64,000 nt of DNA from Shimia sp. GTDB taxonomy: Bacteria; Pseudomonadota; Alphaproteobacteria; Rhodobacterales; Rhodobacteraceae. This document shows positions 16,476 through 24,697 of the stretch, piece after piece. The position numbers were made by a program, and so were the translations under genes. The notes beneath the pieces were generated by a model that had not been told where the DNA came from, searched no databases, and worked only from the letters and a program-made list of their open reading frames with translations. Within the stretch, counting starts at the first letter, position 1; each line of letters begins with the position of its first letter. The DNA lies in assembly GCF_022448905.1 (NCBI RefSeq), contig NZ_JAKVCW010000001.1, forward strand, positions 124,001 through 188,000. Direction: 5' to 3'.

Positions 16476-17660
16476 TCAGCCTTTGACGATCAGCTTGCGC
16501 TCCAGATCACAGAGCGGCTCTGCGGCGCCCTCTTCGCGGATCAGGATGGTTTCGGTGGTCTCCAGCCCCCAGCTGTCCATCCAGAGGGCGGGCATGAAGT
16601 GGAAGACCATACCGGGTTGCAGCACGGTTTCGTCCTCGGTGCGTATTGAGGCGGTGCGCTCGCCCCAATCGGGCGGGTAGCTGAGGCCAATGGGGTAGCC
16701 CATGCGGCCGGAGCGTTCGATGCCGTGTTTGGCGAGCACATCCATAAAGGCATTGGCAATGTCGCAGGTGCGGTTGCCGGCGCGGGCGGCTTCGAGCCCG
16801 GCGGCGATGCCTTCGAGCTGGGCCTCTTCGGCGCGCAGCATGTCCTCGGACGGCGTGCCGAGGAAGACGGTGCGGCTGATCGGAGCGTGGTAGCGGCGGT
16901 AGCAGCCGGAGAGTTCAAAGAACGTGGCTTCGCCGGCGCGCATCGGGGTGCCGTCCCAGGTCAGGTGGGCGGCGGTGGCGTCCAGACCGGAGGGCGTGAG
17001 CGGCACGATGGCGGGGTAGTCGCCCCAATCGTCGCCAATGCCTTCGATGCCGGCTTTCATAATGTCGGCCACCAAATCGTTTTTGCGCACGCCGGGGGCG
17101 GCGCGGTCGATGGCGGTCAACATGACCTTTTCGGTGATTCGGGCGGCCTTGCAGATAAAGTCCACCTCGACATCAGATTTCACCAGGCGCTGCCAGTTCA
17201 CCAGTGCGGTGGCGTCCACCAGCGTGGCCTCTGGCAGGTCTTCGGTGAGGACGGCATGGGCTTTGGCGGAGTAGTAGTAGTTCTCCATTTCCACGCCAAT
17301 CCGCGCGGCCGTGAAGCCGCGCGTTTTGAGCTGTTCTGCGAGGTCCTGCATCGGATGCACGACCGGGGATTGCACAAAATGATCGCCGTACCCGAGGATA
17401 TTGGCGTGATCCATCCAGCAGGTGCGGCGGCCGCCCATCATGTCCATGTAGCGGCCCCACCAGATGGGTTCGCCTTCCATGGTCACAATCACACCTTGGT
17501 GGACGTAAAACGACCAGCCATCATATCCGGTCAACCAGGCCTGGTTGGACGGATCGGTCACAAACAGCGCGTCCAGACCCGCATCCGCCATGGCGGCGCG
17601 GGTTTTGGCGAGGCGGCGTTCATATTCAGCGGTGCTGAAAGGGGCTTTGGATTGAGACAT
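16476..17660 (-). CDS. M24 family creatinase/ectoine hydrolase (DoeA/EutD)-like protein
   Basis: A 394-residue pita-bread-fold hydrolase. The N-terminal part FVTDPSNQAWLTGYDGWSFY followed by VHQGVIV is characteristic of ectoine hydrolase DoeA/EutD. The usual M24 metal ligands are missing: the first Asp motif reads FELSG and the second HAPISRT (Pro in place of Asp), as in metal-independent creatinase and DoeA, while a His in ATAAHLTWDG matches the creatinase catalytic histidine. It is therefore more likely a C-N ring-opening or amidine hydrolase than an Xaa-Pro peptidase. Flanking genes encode an aminotransferase and an M20 deacylase, chemically matching steps of ectoine breakdown. No ectoine transporter is visible. 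Confidence 0.8.
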   Translation of the reverse strand: MSQSKAPFSTAEYERRLAKTRAAMADAGLDALFVTDPSNQAWLTGYDGWSFYVHQGVIVTMEGEPIWWGRYMDMMGGRRTCWMDHANILGYGDHFVQSPVVHPMQDLAEQLKTRGFTAARIGVEMENYYYSAKAHAVLTEDLPEATLVDATALVNWQRLVKSDVEVDFICKAARITEKVMLTAIDRAAPGVRKNDLVADIMKAGIEGIGDDWGDYPAIVPLTPSGLDATAAHLTWDGTPMRAGEATFFELSGCYRRYHAPISRTVFLGTPSEDMLRAEEAQLEGIAAGLEAARAGNRTCDIANAFMDVLAKHGIERSGRMGYPIGLSYPPDWGERTASIRTEDETVLQPGMVFHFMPALWMDSWGLETTETILIREEGAAEPLCDLERKLIVKG

Positions 17661-17680
17661 CTTGTGCTCCTTTTGGGGTC

Positions 17681-19054
17681 TTACGGCAGGACGGAAGCGA
17701 CGGCGCGCACGGTGGCGGCGACCACCAAATCGGCTTCTTCGCGGGTCAGGCAGAATGGGGGGGCAAAGCCCAGAATGTCGCCTTGCGGCATGGCGCGGGC
17801 AATCACATTGTCCTGCTCCAGCAGTTTGGCGGCGATCTGAGGCCCAATCTTGTCGGCTGCGTCAAAGAAGGTGCGGCTGTCTTTGTCAGCGACAAATTCG
17901 ACGGCACACATCATGCCTTCGCCACGGACGTCGCCCACGTTGGCGTGTGCGCCGAGGGCTTCAGACATGGTTTTGTTGAAGTAAGCGCCCACGGTGCCAG
18001 CATTTTCCACGAGGTTGAGCTCGTCGATCAGCTTGAGGTTGGCCACACCTGCGGCGGCGCCAATCGGGTGGGCGGAGTAGGTCCAGCCGTGGCCGATGGG
18101 GCCGTTTTCGTCGGTGCCTTTTTCCAGCACGGACCACATTTTTTCAGACACAATCGAGCCGGACAGTGGCGCGTAGGCGGAGGTCAGGCCTTTGGCGATG
18201 GTGATCAGGTCTGGTTTCAGACCGTAGTGGTCAGAACCAAACATCGAGCCAAGGCGGCCAAATCCGGTGACAACTTCATCTGCGACCAGCAGAATGTCGT
18301 GCTTGTCCAGAACGGCCTGGATAGCAGGCCAGTAACCTGCAGGGGGCGGCACAATGCCACCGGTGCCGAGAACCGGCTCGCCAATGAAGGCGGCAATGGT
18401 GTCAGCGCCTTCGCGGGCAATGGTTTCTTCCAGTGCGGCAACACAGTGGGCGACAAACTGCTCTTCAGATTGGCTCTGGTCTTCGCGGCGGAAGTAGTAA
18501 GGCGCCTCGGTGTGCACCACCTGTGCCAGCGGCAAGTCGAATTTCTTGTGGAACAGCTCCAGACCGGTCAGGGAGCCGGTCATCAGGCCGGAGCCGTGGT
18601 AGCCACGCCAGCGGGAGATGATCTTCTTTTTCTCGGGGCGACCCAGGATGTTGTTGTAGTACCAGATCAGTTTGATGTTGGTTTCATTGGCGTCCGAGCC
18701 GGAAAGGCCGAAATAGACCTTGGACATGTGGTCGGGGGCGCGGTCGAGCACCATTTTGGCCAAAGTGATGGAGGCTTCGGTGCCGTGACCCACGTAGGAG
18801 TGGTAGTAGGCCAGCTCTTTGGCTTGGTCCGAAATCGCATCGGCGATGTCGCTGCGGCCGTAGCCGACGTTGACGCAGTAGAGGCCGGCAAAGGCATCCA
18901 GCAGGCGGTTGCCGTCGCGGTCTTCGATGTGGCAGCCGGTGCCGCCGGTGATCACGCGATGAGGCACATTGCCCCGCGCAAATTCTGCCAGGTGGGTGGA
19001 GGGGTGGAAGAAGCTTTCACGATCCCATTGTTCAAGTTTGTCGTTGTGCAGCAT
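17681..19054 (-). CDS. class III pyridoxal-phosphate aminotransferase
   Basis: A 457-residue omega-aminotransferase family protein of usual length. Landmarks are GLYCVNVGYGR, SGSDANETNIKL, WRGYHGSGLMTGSLTG, FIGEPVLGTGGIVPPPAGYW, the cofactor Asp in LLVADEVVTGFGR and the Schiff-base Lys288 in TIAKGLTSAYAPLSG. Such enzymes move the terminal amino group of diamines or omega-amino acids to pyruvate or 2-oxoglutarate. First gene of a three-gene minus-strand operon with a DoeA-like hydrolase and an M20 deacylase. In ectoine catabolism the corresponding step converts 2,4-diaminobutyrate to aspartate semialdehyde; putrescine or another diamine is equally possible. Confidence 0.9.
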   Translation of the reverse strand: MLHNDKLEQWDRESFFHPSTHLAEFARGNVPHRVITGGTGCHIEDRDGNRLLDAFAGLYCVNVGYGRSDIADAISDQAKELAYYHSYVGHGTEASITLAKMVLDRAPDHMSKVYFGLSGSDANETNIKLIWYYNNILGRPEKKKIISRWRGYHGSGLMTGSLTGLELFHKKFDLPLAQVVHTEAPYYFRREDQSQSEEQFVAHCVAALEETIAREGADTIAAFIGEPVLGTGGIVPPPAGYWPAIQAVLDKHDILLVADEVVTGFGRLGSMFGSDHYGLKPDLITIAKGLTSAYAPLSGSIVSEKMWSVLEKGTDENGPIGHGWTYSAHPIGAAAGVANLKLIDELNLVENAGTVGAYFNKTMSEALGAHANVGDVRGEGMMCAVEFVADKDSRTFFDAADKIGPQIAAKLLEQDNVIARAMPQGDILGFAPPFCLTREEADLVVAATVRAVASVLP

Positions 19055-19475
19055 GGCAAAACCCTCGTGCTTGTGGCGGCGCGCCGCCTAAAAGTTACAT
19101 GAAGGGAGCCAAGTGCACGCGCGAGACCGGCTTGGATCTCTGATGAGCGAAGTGGCTCCGCTCACCCTGACAGCAGCGCGCAATGCCTTTATTGCCGGGG
19201 TTCGTGACTCGCTTTGAGCATATTTGATCAAACAAAAGCAATATGGATGTTGCGGGCGGTGGCGAAAAAATGCTGTTGCAGCCCCGTCCGTGGGCAAGGG
19301 GATTTGGTGGCAAATGTCCAGCGCTATTGGGTTAAGGAAGTCAGAATTTTATCAGCAATTTTAGCGGTTTGGTTGTCTGAACGTTAAAAAGATGGCAAGG
19401 TTTTTGAACCTCGCGCACGGCGGCTTTAGGGGGCGGCTCCGTTCACACGGGTAAGTGCAAGAAGGAGACATCGCT
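19055..19475. other. 421-bp gap without a supported gene
   Basis: This region separates the minus-strand aminotransferase operon from the plus-strand small gene and must hold both promoters. The one clear motif is a 10-bp palindrome TTTGATCAAA at 19223-19232, about 170 bp upstream of the aminotransferase start, a possible operator. No RNA gene or coding frame with a ribosome site was recognised. Confidence 0.6.
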
Positions 19476-19832
19476 ATGGTAGAGGCGGTAGGCATATTAG
19501 GAGAGACCACGGGGTGGTCTGGATTGAGCGCAACGCAGAACGCGATGTTGCACGCAGCGCTGGCGAAATACGCCGGGCAGCCGGTGCAGGAGCCCAAAGC
19601 GGCCCCAAAATCAGAGAAAGTAGAGCCGGTGAAGGAAACTTCACGTAGCCAGCTGCAAGGTCATGAGCCGCAAGGGCAAAAGACGTTGGACAGCGCTGTG
19701 ATGAGTGCAATCCGCTCAGCAGTGGCAAGTCATCAGGCGTCCGGCGGTGACAACTTTGTGCAAGTTCTGCGCAGTAAGTTGGATGCGGCGGGCATTGATA
19801 GCTCCAAATCTGTGGTGGATTACTACGCATAA
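19476..19832 (+). CDS. small protein of unknown function
   Basis: A 118-residue protein, not recognised. ATG at 19476 follows AAGGAG at suitable spacing (a GTG 21 bases earlier overlaps that site and is unlikely). The N-terminal 45 residues (MVEAVGILGETTGWSGLSAT ... AALAKYAGQP) look helical, a Lys/Glu/Pro-rich linker follows (about 45-75), and the C-terminal 40 residues (LDSAVMSAIRSAVASHQASG then DNFVQVLRSKLDAAGID) form another helical unit. No signal peptide or membrane segment. Reading-frame statistics and the ribosome site support it being real. Neighbours give no functional hint. Confidence 0.6.
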   Translation: MVEAVGILGETTGWSGLSATQNAMLHAALAKYAGQPVQEPKAAPKSEKVEPVKETSRSQLQGHEPQGQKTLDSAVMSAIRSAVASHQASGGDNFVQVLRSKLDAAGIDSSKSVVDYYA

Positions 19833-20158
19833 GACAGATGCCTTGGGGACCTGCTATGTTGGTCTGACGAGGGCAAAGTCGCAGTGCGCCTAACGCGCGC
19901 TGGAGGAGCGCAGCCATGTGGGCTGCGTGGTGCGAGGTGTTGCCTCGTGCCCTGAGAGATATTGAGTAAGAAGAAGCGGAGGCGTGCCGGGCATGCCGCC
20001 GACGGTGCGCTTGGGGGAAGGGTGGACATTTTGTCTACGTGACGCCCGTTTGCAACAGCCTGAGGGGATTTGTTGAGGCAATTCCCCGCGTCACCGGCTT
20101 CCTGTCTTTCCAAGCCTCGGGTGCCTCGCTAAACAGCAGGCAACGAGGGAGTAACGTG
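19833..20158. other. 326-bp gap with tandem hairpins
   Basis: Between the small gene and hisC. It contains a 7-bp hairpin CGCAGCC (19909-19915)/GGCTGCG (19921-19927) and a second one CGAGG (19933-19937)/CCTCG (19943-19947), followed by an AT-rich tail GAGATATTGAGTAAGAAGAAG. This resembles a dispersed intergenic palindrome rather than a terminator, because no T-run follows. The hisC promoter should lie in the right-hand part; no convincing match to a sigma-70 promoter was seen. Confidence 0.45.
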
Positions 20159-21244
20159 ATGTCACGAATAGAGCCGCAGCCCGGTGTCATGGATATTGAG
20201 TTGTATGTGGGCGGCAGCGCGTCAGTGGACGGCGTCAAAGACGTTGTGAAACTGTCGTCAAATGAAAACCCGATGGGATGCAGTGAGGCAGTGACCGACA
20301 TGCATGCCAAGACCGGGTTGAACCTGCATCGCTATCCCAACACTGACCACGCCGAGCTGCGCGCCGCGATTGCCGAGGTTCACGGGTTGGACGCCAACCG
20401 CATTATCTGTGGCGTGGGCAGCGATGAGGTGTTGCAGTTCATCACCCAAGCCTATGCCGGTGTGGGTGACGAGATTGTGTATCCCGAGCACGGCTTCTCG
20501 ATGTATCCGATCCTGGCCAAGATGGTGGGCGCGACGCCGGTTGTGGCAAAAGAGCGCGAGCGGGTTGTAGATGTGGATGCCTTGCTGGCGGCCTGCACTG
20601 AAAAAACCAAGATTGTGTTTCTGGCCAACCCGGCCAATCCAACCGGCACAATGATTGGCGGCAATGATCTGGCACGTTTGGCCGATGGTTTGCCTGAGGG
20701 CTGTATTCTTGTGCATGATGGTGCCTACACAGAATATGTGCAGGGGTTTGACGGGGGCGCGAGCCTGGTGGAAGCGCGGGACAACGTGGTGATGACGCGG
20801 ACCTTCTCCAAGATCTATGGTCTTGGCGGGTTGCGTGTGGGCTGGGGCTATGCGCCTCAGGCGATCATCGATGTTTTGAACCGGGTGCGGCAGCCGTTTA
20901 ACCTGAATGACATCCAGATGAAGCTGGCCATGGCTGCTGTGCGCGATCAGGAATGGGTCGCGAAGTGCCGGGCGGACAACACACGTTTGCGGGCCTGGCT
21001 GGCTGAGGCGCTGATGGAGCACGGCGTGCCGTCTGACACCTCTTGCACCAACTTCATTCTGGCGCGGTTTGCCGATCAGGCCGAAGCGGAAGCTTGTGAT
21101 GACTACCTGAAATCCCAAGGGCTGATTGTGCGGCGTGTGGCGGGCTATGGCCTGCCAAATTGCCTGCGGATCACTGTGGGAGATGAGCCAAGCTGCCGCC
21201 GGGTGGCGCATGCGATTGGCCAGTTCAAGGACGGCGCGCGATGA
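20159..21244 (+). CDS. hisC: histidinol-phosphate / aromatic aminotransferase
   Basis: A 361-residue class I/II (HisC family) PLP aminotransferase. Motifs: [15 protein letters not shown] at the N-terminus, [32 protein letters not shown] and the Schiff-base Lys218 in [19 protein letters not shown] at 20159 has GGAG seven bases upstream. Its stop overlaps the start of the prephenate dehydrogenase gene (ATGA), an arrangement common in alphaproteobacteria where this HisC paralogue often also acts on phenylpyruvate or hydroxyphenylpyruvate. So it may serve tyrosine/phenylalanine synthesis as much as histidine synthesis; no other his genes are nearby. Confidence 0.93.
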   Translation: MSRIEPQPGVMDIELYVGGSASVDGVKDVVKLSSNENPMGCSEAVTDMHAKTGLNLHRYPNTDHAELRAAIAEVHGLDANRIICGVGSDEVLQFITQAYAGVGDEIVYPEHGFSMYPILAKMVGATPVVAKERERVVDVDALLAACTEKTKIVFLANPANPTGTMIGGNDLARLADGLPEGCILVHDGAYTEYVQGFDGGASLVEARDNVVMTRTFSKIYGLGGLRVGWGYAPQAIIDVLNRVRQPFNLNDIQMKLAMAAVRDQEWVAKCRADNTRLRAWLAEALMEHGVPSDTSCTNFILARFADQAEAEACDDYLKSQGLIVRRVAGYGLPNCLRITVGDEPSCRRVAHAIGQFKDGAR

Positions 21245-22164
21245 GCACACCGGTTTACAACCGCGTAGCCCTGATCGGGTTGGGGCTGATTGCCTCCTCG
21301 ATGTTCTGGGCGACGAAACGTGGTGGACTGGCCGGTGAAGTGACCGGGTTTGCTAAGTCTGAGGCCTCGCGGGAAACGGCGCGGCGCATTGGCCTGTGTG
21401 ATCGGGTCTGTGACAGCGCGGCAGAGGCTGTGGCGGATGCAGACCTTGTGGTGCTCTGTGTGCCGGTGGGCGCGATGGGGCCGGTGGCCAAGGAGATTGC
21501 GCCACATCTGAAAGCAGGCGCGACCGTCACCGATGTGGGCTCCGTGAAGCGCGATGTAATTGAGGCGGTTGCCCCGCATTTGCCAGACGGCGTGCATTTT
21601 GTACCGGCGCACCCTTTGGCGGGGACAGAGCATTCCGGGCCGGAGAGCGGGTTTGCCGAGCTGTTTGACAACCGTTGGTGTCTGTTGGTGCCGGTGGAAG
21701 GAAGTGATGCGGAGGCGGTGGCACAGCTCCGAGCGCTCTGGGAAGGCATGGGCGCCAATGTGGATGAGATGGATGCGGATCACCACGATCTGGTGCTGGC
21801 TGTGACCAGCCACACGCCGCACCTGATTGCCTACACGATGGTTGGTGTGGCCGATGATCTGCGTCGCGTGACGGATAGCGAAGTGATCAAATACTCGGCG
21901 GCGGGCTTTCGGGATTTCACCCGGATTGCGGCATCTGACCCGACCATGTGGCGAGACGTGTTTCTGACCAACAAAGACGCGACGCTGGAGATTTTGGGGC
22001 GCTTCACCGAAGAGCTGTTTGCGTTGCAACGGGCGATCCGCACCGGCGATGGGGACCATCTGCATCAGTATTTTACCCGCACGCGGGAAATTCGCCGTGG
22101 CATCATTGAAGCGGGCCAGGATACGGCCGCGCCGAACTTTGGCCGTGAGGCGCCCAAGACGTGA
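21241..22164 (+). CDS. tyrA: prephenate/arogenate (cyclohexadienyl) dehydrogenase
   Basis: A 307-residue TyrA-family enzyme. The N-terminal Rossmann motif is [12 protein letters not shown], followed by [17 protein letters not shown] and the catalytic [13 protein letters not shown] block with its conserved His; the helical C-terminal domain includes [11 protein letters not shown]. It oxidatively decarboxylates prephenate (or arogenate) on the way to tyrosine. Its ATG overlaps the hisC stop by 4 bp, and its own stop overlaps the GTG of the extensin-like gene. No ACT domain is present, so end-product inhibition would have to act on the catalytic unit itself. Confidence 0.94.
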   Translation: MSTPVYNRVALIGLGLIASSMFWATKRGGLAGEVTGFAKSEASRETARRIGLCDRVCDSAAEAVADADLVVLCVPVGAMGPVAKEIAPHLKAGATVTDVGSVKRDVIEAVAPHLPDGVHFVPAHPLAGTEHSGPESGFAELFDNRWCLLVPVEGSDAEAVAQLRALWEGMGANVDEMDADHHDLVLAVTSHTPHLIAYTMVGVADDLRRVTDSEVIKYSAAGFRDFTRIAASDPTMWRDVFLTNKDATLEILGRFTEELFALQRAIRTGDGDHLHQYFTRTREIRRGIIEAGQDTAAPNFGREAPKT

Positions 22165-23000
22165 AGCGGGCGGCGGCATATCTGGCGCTGATCGCAACCT
22201 TTGGCACCGGAGCGTTGAGTGCGGTGCAAGCCAATGCGCCAGAACGCAGTTTGCGGCCTGTTTTGCGGGTTGTGTATCCGGTGGCTTTGCCAAGCTTTGC
22301 GCCGGATCGATCCTTGCGACCTAGGCTGCGGCCCGGTTCCAATGCGGCGACGGTAACCCGCGTGGCGGCTGTTGCTCCCGCTGCGGCGGCGACCGCGGCG
22401 GCCATCGAGATGGCCGATCCGGAGCCGGTGCGCGTGACGCGGGCAGAGCGCAAGGCGCGCAAAGCTGCGGGCATTGGCAAAGTGTGTCGCAACAAGCGCC
22501 TGATTGGCAAAGAAGTGCCGCCGGTGCCCGGTAAGCTGCGCGGCTGTGGCATTAAAAAGGGCGCGATCAAGCTTTATGAAGTTGACGGTGTGAAGCTGTC
22601 GACGCCGGCGGTGATGACCTGTGACACGGCGAAGGCGCTGGAGAAATGGGTTGGTAAGGGGCTCAAGAAATCCGTGCGCAGTTTTGGCGGTGGGGCGAAA
22701 GAGATCAAGGTGGCGGCGGGGTATTCCTGTCGCACGCGTAACAATCGTCCCGGTGCGAAAATAAGCGAGCATGGTAAAGGCAAAGCGATTGATATCTCTG
22801 CCATCCGGCTCAAAAATGGTGAGAGCATTTCGGTTTTGAAAGACTGGAACAACGGCAAGAAGGGCCGCATCCTGAAAAAGATGCACAAGCAGGCCTGTGG
22901 GCCGTTTGGCACGGTGCTTGGCCCCAATGCGGACCGCTATCACAAAGACCACTTCCACTTTGACACCGCGAAACATCGCGGCGGGCCGTACTGCCGGTAA
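22161..23000 (+). CDS. extensin-like family exported protein (VanY/peptidase M15-like fold)
   Basis: A 279-residue protein. The GTG at 22161 overlaps the tyrA stop (GTGA) and yields a signal peptide [21 protein letters not shown]. Residues 25-100 are Arg/Ala/Pro-rich low complexity. The C-terminal extensin domain (about 105-279) contains SEHGKGKAIDIS and KDHFHFDTA, the His-x6-Asp and His-x-His zinc pattern of D,D-carboxypeptidase-like folds, plus conserved cysteines (VCRN, LRGCG, MTCD, YSCRT, QACGP, PYCR). It probably acts in the periplasm on the cell wall. The link to tyrosine synthesis is only positional. Confidence 0.88.
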   Translation: MKRAAAYLALIATFGTGALSAVQANAPERSLRPVLRVVYPVALPSFAPDRSLRPRLRPGSNAATVTRVAAVAPAAAATAAAIEMADPEPVRVTRAERKARKAAGIGKVCRNKRLIGKEVPPVPGKLRGCGIKKGAIKLYEVDGVKLSTPAVMTCDTAKALEKWVGKGLKKSVRSFGGGAKEIKVAAGYSCRTRNNRPGAKISEHGKGKAIDISAIRLKNGESISVLKDWNNGKKGRILKKMHKQACGPFGTVLGPNADRYHKDHFHFDTAKHRGGPYCR

Positions 23001-23009
23001 AATCCTCGC

Positions 23010-24008
23010 TTAGCGCAGGAAAATGCGCGGGGCCGGGCCGATGGGCAGCGGGCCGAGCTTAGTGGCGCCGTTTGCGAATGTGAGTGGAATGTCGAGTTCG
23101 TTGGCATTGCCAGACAGTTGGGCGACGAAGCCTAGGGCCTGCTCAATCGTATCAATTACCGACGCCGGAATTTGGCCGGAGTGGCGGGCGACGTTGAGAA
23201 TATCGCGCCAGTTGACGGCGCGAATGGTGACTTCGCCAGTTGGAAAGCCAGAAGTGTCGATGGTGACCTGACCCGCAGCGTGCAGTTGTAGGTCGCCCCA
23301 GATGACTTCCGCCAATGTGAGATCAAGCGCTGTTGGTTGGGGCCGGGACTGTTCAATGGCCGTGCGATCCCATGGGCGGTCAAAGCTGGCAGTCAGATCA
23401 GCGCGGAAGCTGGAGAAATTGCGCGGCAGCTCGATGCCGTCGGGCAGGGCAAACCCAGCCGGTGGCGTGAGCGCGTCGGCCTTGAAAGCCAAGCGGTAAG
23501 TACTGGCGTCATTTTCGTCGCGGTGCATGGCGAGGTTCACCGCGCTGGCCGCCATTTGCCAATCGGCGCTGGAGGTGATGCCAAGGCTTTCAATGGCGAC
23601 ATTGGTGCGGTTGAGCGTGAGATCGGTGCCGGGATCAAGCACAAGCGAGGCGCGCATGTCGCCGGTGGTCACAGTAAGCTTTTCGCCAGGAATGGCGAGG
23701 GTTTGGCGGTCTGGCCAGACCGCAATCACATGGTGGGGGCGGTATGTGAGCGCGTGCATGTTGAAAAATGGCGCCTCCCAGGCGACGCCGGTTTGCGGAT
23801 CCGCCAGCGTGAGGTTTTCAAAGGTGCTGTCCAATCGGCTGGGGAAGCCTGAGACGGAAAGATCATCATATTCCGCGACCCAGCCTTCGGCGCGACGGTC
23901 TTCGAACCAGTCTGGCAATGCAGACGAGAGCGCCATGTAACCAAACAGCCAGAAGCCGGACCAGCCAAGCGCGGCCAGAACGATCAGTCGAAACAGCAAT
24001 TTCATCAT
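23010..24008 (-). CDS. DUF2125 domain protein, membrane-anchored
   Basis: A 332-residue protein starting MMKLLFRLIVLAALGWSGFW, an uncleaved-looking N-terminal membrane anchor, then a long beta-rich periplasmic part (DLSVSGFPSRLDSTFENLTL, and DLQLHAAGQVTIDTSGFPTG further on). This pattern, including the repeated SGFP motif, matches DUF2125, a family of Rhodobacterales and Rhizobiales with architecture reminiscent of AsmA/DUF945-type lipid-transfer proteins; its function is unknown. Two adjacent ATGs are possible. The 5' end is divergent from chaC with only 70 bp between starts, and the 3' end is 9 bp from the convergent extensin gene. Confidence 0.85.
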   Translation of the reverse strand: MMKLLFRLIVLAALGWSGFWLFGYMALSSALPDWFEDRRAEGWVAEYDDLSVSGFPSRLDSTFENLTLADPQTGVAWEAPFFNMHALTYRPHHVIAVWPDRQTLAIPGEKLTVTTGDMRASLVLDPGTDLTLNRTNVAIESLGITSSADWQMAASAVNLAMHRDENDASTYRLAFKADALTPPAGFALPDGIELPRNFSSFRADLTASFDRPWDRTAIEQSRPQPTALDLTLAEVIWGDLQLHAAGQVTIDTSGFPTGEVTIRAVNWRDILNVARHSGQIPASVIDTIEQALGFVAQLSGNANELDIPLTFANGATKLGPLPIGPAPRIFLR

Positions 24009-24078
24009 GGCTTGGGCCTTTCTCACAGAGTCGGTTTGGTGTTTAACGGCGCAAAGCCAGCAGGACCAGAGGCAGACT

Positions 24079-24603
24079 ATGTGGGTATTTGGATACGGAT
24101 CGCTTTTGTGGAACCCCGGATTTGAGGTGGCAGAACAGGCGGTGGCGCGGTTGGACGGCTGGCACCGGAGTTTCTGTATGCGTTCGATCCACCATCGCGG
24201 CACGGTCGAGGCGCCGGGGTTGGTTTTGGCCTTGGATGCTGAAGTGGGCGCACACTGTCAGGGGCTGGCGCTGAAAGTCGCCGAGGGGCATGAGGCGCGC
24301 ACATTGGATTACTTGCGTGAGCGGGAGTTGGTGAGTTCAGCCTATCTGGAAGAAACCTTGCCGCTGACGCTGCGCGACGGGCGTGATGTGGAGGCGGTGA
24401 CCTATGTGATTGACCCTGACCACGTGCAGTATTGTCACCTGTCACTGGACGAGCAGGCGCGGATTATTTCCACCGCCGTGGGCGGGCGCGGGCCAAACAC
24501 GGAATACCTGCACAATACGGCCAGCCATCTTTTTGAACTGGGCATAGAAGATGCGGATCTGAAATGGCTGTCCCAAGAAGTGCGCAGATTGACCACAGCG
24601 TAA
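24079..24603 (+). CDS. chaC: gamma-glutamylcyclotransferase, ChaC family
   Basis: A 174-residue ChaC-like enzyme. The first residues MWVFGYGSLLWNPGFEV carry the YGSL substrate-binding loop, and the region RTLDYLRERELVSSAYLEE holds the catalytic Glu. ChaC enzymes split glutathione into 5-oxoproline and Cys-Gly in the cytosol. ATG at 24079 matches the family N-terminus exactly; the frame continues upstream to 24007 but those residues do not look like family sequence. Divergent from the DUF2125 gene; the plus-strand motor-like pair follows after 94 bp. Confidence 0.93.
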   Translation: MWVFGYGSLLWNPGFEVAEQAVARLDGWHRSFCMRSIHHRGTVEAPGLVLALDAEVGAHCQGLALKVAEGHEARTLDYLRERELVSSAYLEETLPLTLRDGRDVEAVTYVIDPDHVQYCHLSLDEQARIISTAVGGRGPNTEYLHNTASHLFELGIEDADLKWLSQEVRRLTTA

Positions 24604-24697
24604 ACGCCGCCACGGCAGGCGCGGTGAAATTCCTTGGCAGCGCAGGGACATGGCAGTAGGGTGAGCACAGAAAAACAAAGCGTCAGGACCCATCTGA

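Noticed and set aside
16476-17660. Simple Xaa-Pro aminopeptidase call for the M24 protein
   Set aside because: Metal-binding Asp positions are replaced (FELSG, HAPISRT), while the creatinase-type His is kept.
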